Assembly: GCA_028694405.1 (NCBI GenBank)
Contig: JAQUTM010000113.1
Coordinates: 1 to 7,367 of the forward strand
Direction of reading: 5' to 3'
Length of the DNA stretch: 7,367 nucleotides
From: Oscillospiraceae bacterium
GTDB taxonomy: Bacteria; Bacillota; Clostridia; Oscillospirales; Ruminococcaceae
Shown: positions 6,496-7,367 of the stretch, piece after piece
Position numbering within the stretch: the stretch's first letter is position 1
Layout of the letters: every line of letters starts with the position of its first letter
Program-made: the position numbers and the translations under genes
The notes under the pieces: model-generated
The model's database searches: none
What the model was told of the DNA's origin: nothing
What the model saw: the letters and a program-made list of their open reading frames with translations, nothing else

Positions 6496-6518
6496 TATGC
6501 AGTATATTTGGCTGCATA
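6496..6518. promoter_or_regulatory. 7-bp inverted repeat upstream of the fumarate reductase gene, overlapping a candidate -10
   Basis: TATGCAG (6496-6502) and CTGCATA (6512-6518) are perfect inverted repeats separated by 9 nt, ending 6 nt before the Shine-Dalgarno. Within it the minus strand reads TATACT (6506-6501), a 5-of-6 match to a -10 element, though no convincing -35 is present. The dyad could be an operator over the promoter, or a hairpin in the leader if transcription begins further upstream. Confidence 0.45.
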
Positions 6519-6540
6519 AAAGTGTTATTAGTGTTTGCGC

Positions 6541-6570
6541 TTAAACTTTACTTATGCTTGTTAAACTTTA
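6541..6570. repeat. Direct repeat TTAAACTTTA, two copies exactly 20 bp apart
   Basis: TTAAACTTTA occurs at 6541-6550 and again at 6561-6570, a 20-bp period (about two helical turns) 62-91 nt upstream of the fumarate reductase start codon. Same-face spacing of identical sites in an upstream region is typical of activator or response-regulator binding, but the factor is unknown and the sequence is A/T rich. Confidence 0.45.
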
Positions 6571-6581
6571 TTTTTACGCTT

Positions 6582-6597
6582 TTGTAATTTCTTACAA
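6582..6597. promoter_or_regulatory. Palindrome TTGTAA-N4-TTACAA upstream of the fumarate reductase gene
   Basis: TTGTAA (6582-6587) and TTACAA (6592-6597) are perfect 6-bp inverted repeats with a 4-nt centre. The form recalls operators of redox regulators such as Rex (clostridial consensus TTGTTAA-N4-TTAACAA) or CRP/FNR proteins, but it matches neither exactly. It is about 100 nt from the start codon, on the fumarate reductase side of the neighbouring gene's terminator. Confidence 0.42.
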
Positions 6598-6613
6598 GTT
6601 ATTATTGCTTTTT

Positions 6614-6651
6614 AAAACAAAACAGGCACCGCCTGTAATGGCAGTGCCTGT
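6614..6651 (-). terminator. Rho-independent terminator of the SPFH protein gene
   Basis: ACAGGCAC (6622-6629) pairs with GTGCCTGT (6644-6651). The stem continues past one mismatch with three further G-C pairs (6631-6633 with 6640-6642) around a 6-nt loop. On the minus strand it is followed by TTTGTTTT. It lies 48 nt beyond the SPFH gene stop and isolates that gene from the fumarate reductase gene. Confidence 0.85.
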
Positions 6652-6699
6652 AGATTAACATTTTTTTACAAACCATAAAAGCTGTTAACAGCGGCTGGC

Positions 6700-7367
6700 T
6701 TATTTTACGTCTGAAGCAATTTCTTTTACGCTTGTAACAAAGCCAGACAGGTTTTGAATTTCGCTTGGAATAATAATTTTAGTGGCTTTACCGTCAGCAA
6801 CTTTAGCCAAGGCTTCAAAGCTTTTTAGGGTTAACACTTTGTCGGTTGGTGCAGACTCATTTAGCATTTTAATACTTTCAGCCATAGCTTTTTGTACAGC
6901 CATAATAGCTTCGGCCTCACCTTGTGCTTCACGAATTTTTTGCTCTTTTACAGCGTCAGCACGCAAAATGGCAGATTCTTTCTCACCTTCGGCAACCAAG
7001 ATAGCGCTGTGTTTTTCACCCTCGGCGCGCAAAATGCTCTCGCGGCGTTGACGCTCGGCTTTCATTTGTTTTTCCATAGCGTCTTGAATCTCATGAGGAG
7101 GTAAAATGTTTTTCAGCTCAACGCGATTTACTTTAATACCCCATTTGTCAGTAGCCTCGTCCAAGGTGGCGGTAATTTTTGTGTTGATTACATCACGGCT
7201 TGTCAAAGTGTGATCCAGTTCCATCTCACCGATAATGTTACGCAAAGTAGTGGCAGTTAGGTTTTCAATAGCGCTTAAGGGGCGCTCTACGCCGTAAGCA
7301 TACACTTTAGGGGCGGTAACTTGGAAGAAAACAACCGTGTCAATTTGCATCGTTACGTTATCGCGTG
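6700..7367 (-). CDS. SPFH/band 7 (stomatin/QmcA-like) membrane-associated protein, N-terminus outside window
   Basis: The frame is open to the right edge. The ATG at 7350 is internal, since the codons before it read RDNVT, part of the family motif (T/K)(R/K)DNVTMQIDTVVFFQV. The visible 222 residues cover most of the SPFH domain, including YAYGVERPLSAIENLTATTL, the RNIIGEMELDHTLTSRDVIN stretch, and WGIKVNRVELKNILPP. These are followed by a long charged coiled coil with the near-repeat AEGEKxSAIL at about 120-150, then a QGEAEAI segment and a globular tail. SPFH proteins assemble into large membrane-anchored rings or cages that organise membrane microdomains and interact with proteases such as FtsH. 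The usual N-terminal membrane anchor is not visible. NfeD-type partner genes, if present, would lie off the right edge. The gene ends its transcript here. Confidence 0.9.
   Translation of the reverse strand, partial: RDNVTMQIDTVVFFQVTAPKVYAYGVERPLSAIENLTATTLRNIIGEMELDHTLTSRDVINTKITATLDEATDKWGIKVNRVELKNILPPHEIQDAMEKQMKAERQRRESILRAEGEKHSAILVAEGEKESAILRADAVKEQKIREAQGEAEAIMAVQKAMAESIKMLNESAPTDKVLTLKSFEALAKVADGKATKIIIPSEIQNLSGFVTSVKEIASDVK

Noticed and set aside
6920..7070. Near-repeats AEGEKxSAIL in the SPFH coiled coil considered as a DNA repeat
   Set aside because: Such repeats are normal for the coiled-coil part of QmcA/SPFH proteins, and the DNA copies have diverged, so it is protein architecture, not a repeat element.
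7348..7350. ATG at 7350 as the start of the SPFH protein
   Set aside because: The codons before it read RDNVT, which continue the conserved SPFH sequence, and the frame is open to the window edge, so this Met is internal.
1..7367. CRISPR array, transposase, phage, toxin-antitoxin, tRNA or rRNA content
   Set aside because: I found no regularly spaced repeats, insertion-sequence ends, transposase or integrase motifs, toxin-antitoxin pairs, or tRNA/rRNA-like sequence by reading; the window looks like ordinary core chromosome.

Overview
The window looks like chromosomal DNA from a low-to-mid GC, spore-forming anaerobic Firmicute, most likely a clostridium. The evidence is a clear spoVT gene with a recognisable sigma-G-type promoter, AGGAGG-type ribosome binding sites, a Clostridia-style DUF1015 protein, and a lipoprotein-type flavin fumarate reductase. 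I cannot name the species. All seven genes belong to known families. I see no phage, transposon, CRISPR or defence locus and no RNA gene, and I do not think the window holds a new multi-gene system. The more interesting material is in the intergenic regulatory DNA.

Layout. Positions 1-588 (+) hold the C-terminal half of a DUF1015 protein, followed by a strong hairpin terminator at 598-650 that also reads as a terminator on the minus strand. A minus-strand operon covers 2853-804: a MATE efflux pump followed, 13 nt later, by an AlkD-like DNA glycosylase. Upstream of it on the same strand, but separated by its own terminator (2938-2978), is spoVT (3529-2987). spoVT is divergent from a membrane-anchored family 2 glycosyltransferase (3759-4694, +, TTG start), and the two share a 229-nt promoter region. 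The glycosyltransferase converges, with only a 12-nt gap, on a secreted flavoprotein of the fumarate reductase family (6479-4707, -). Finally, the C-terminal 222 residues of an SPFH/band 7 protein (7367-6700, -) run off the right edge and end at a good terminator (6614-6651).

How the genes relate. The MATE pump and the glycosylase probably form a small detoxification and repair unit: one exports toxic compounds, the other removes alkylated bases. SpoVT adjusts forespore gene expression late in sporulation. The glycosyltransferase resembles enzymes that charge undecaprenyl phosphate with a sugar for cell-envelope decoration. The fumarate reductase carries a lipobox, an FMN-binding domain with a flavinylation-type motif, and every catalytic residue I can align to Shewanella flavocytochrome c3. 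This points to anaerobic reduction of fumarate, or a similar alkene acid, at the outer face of the membrane. Its upstream region (6480-6620) carries three separate repeat structures that suggest dedicated transcriptional control.
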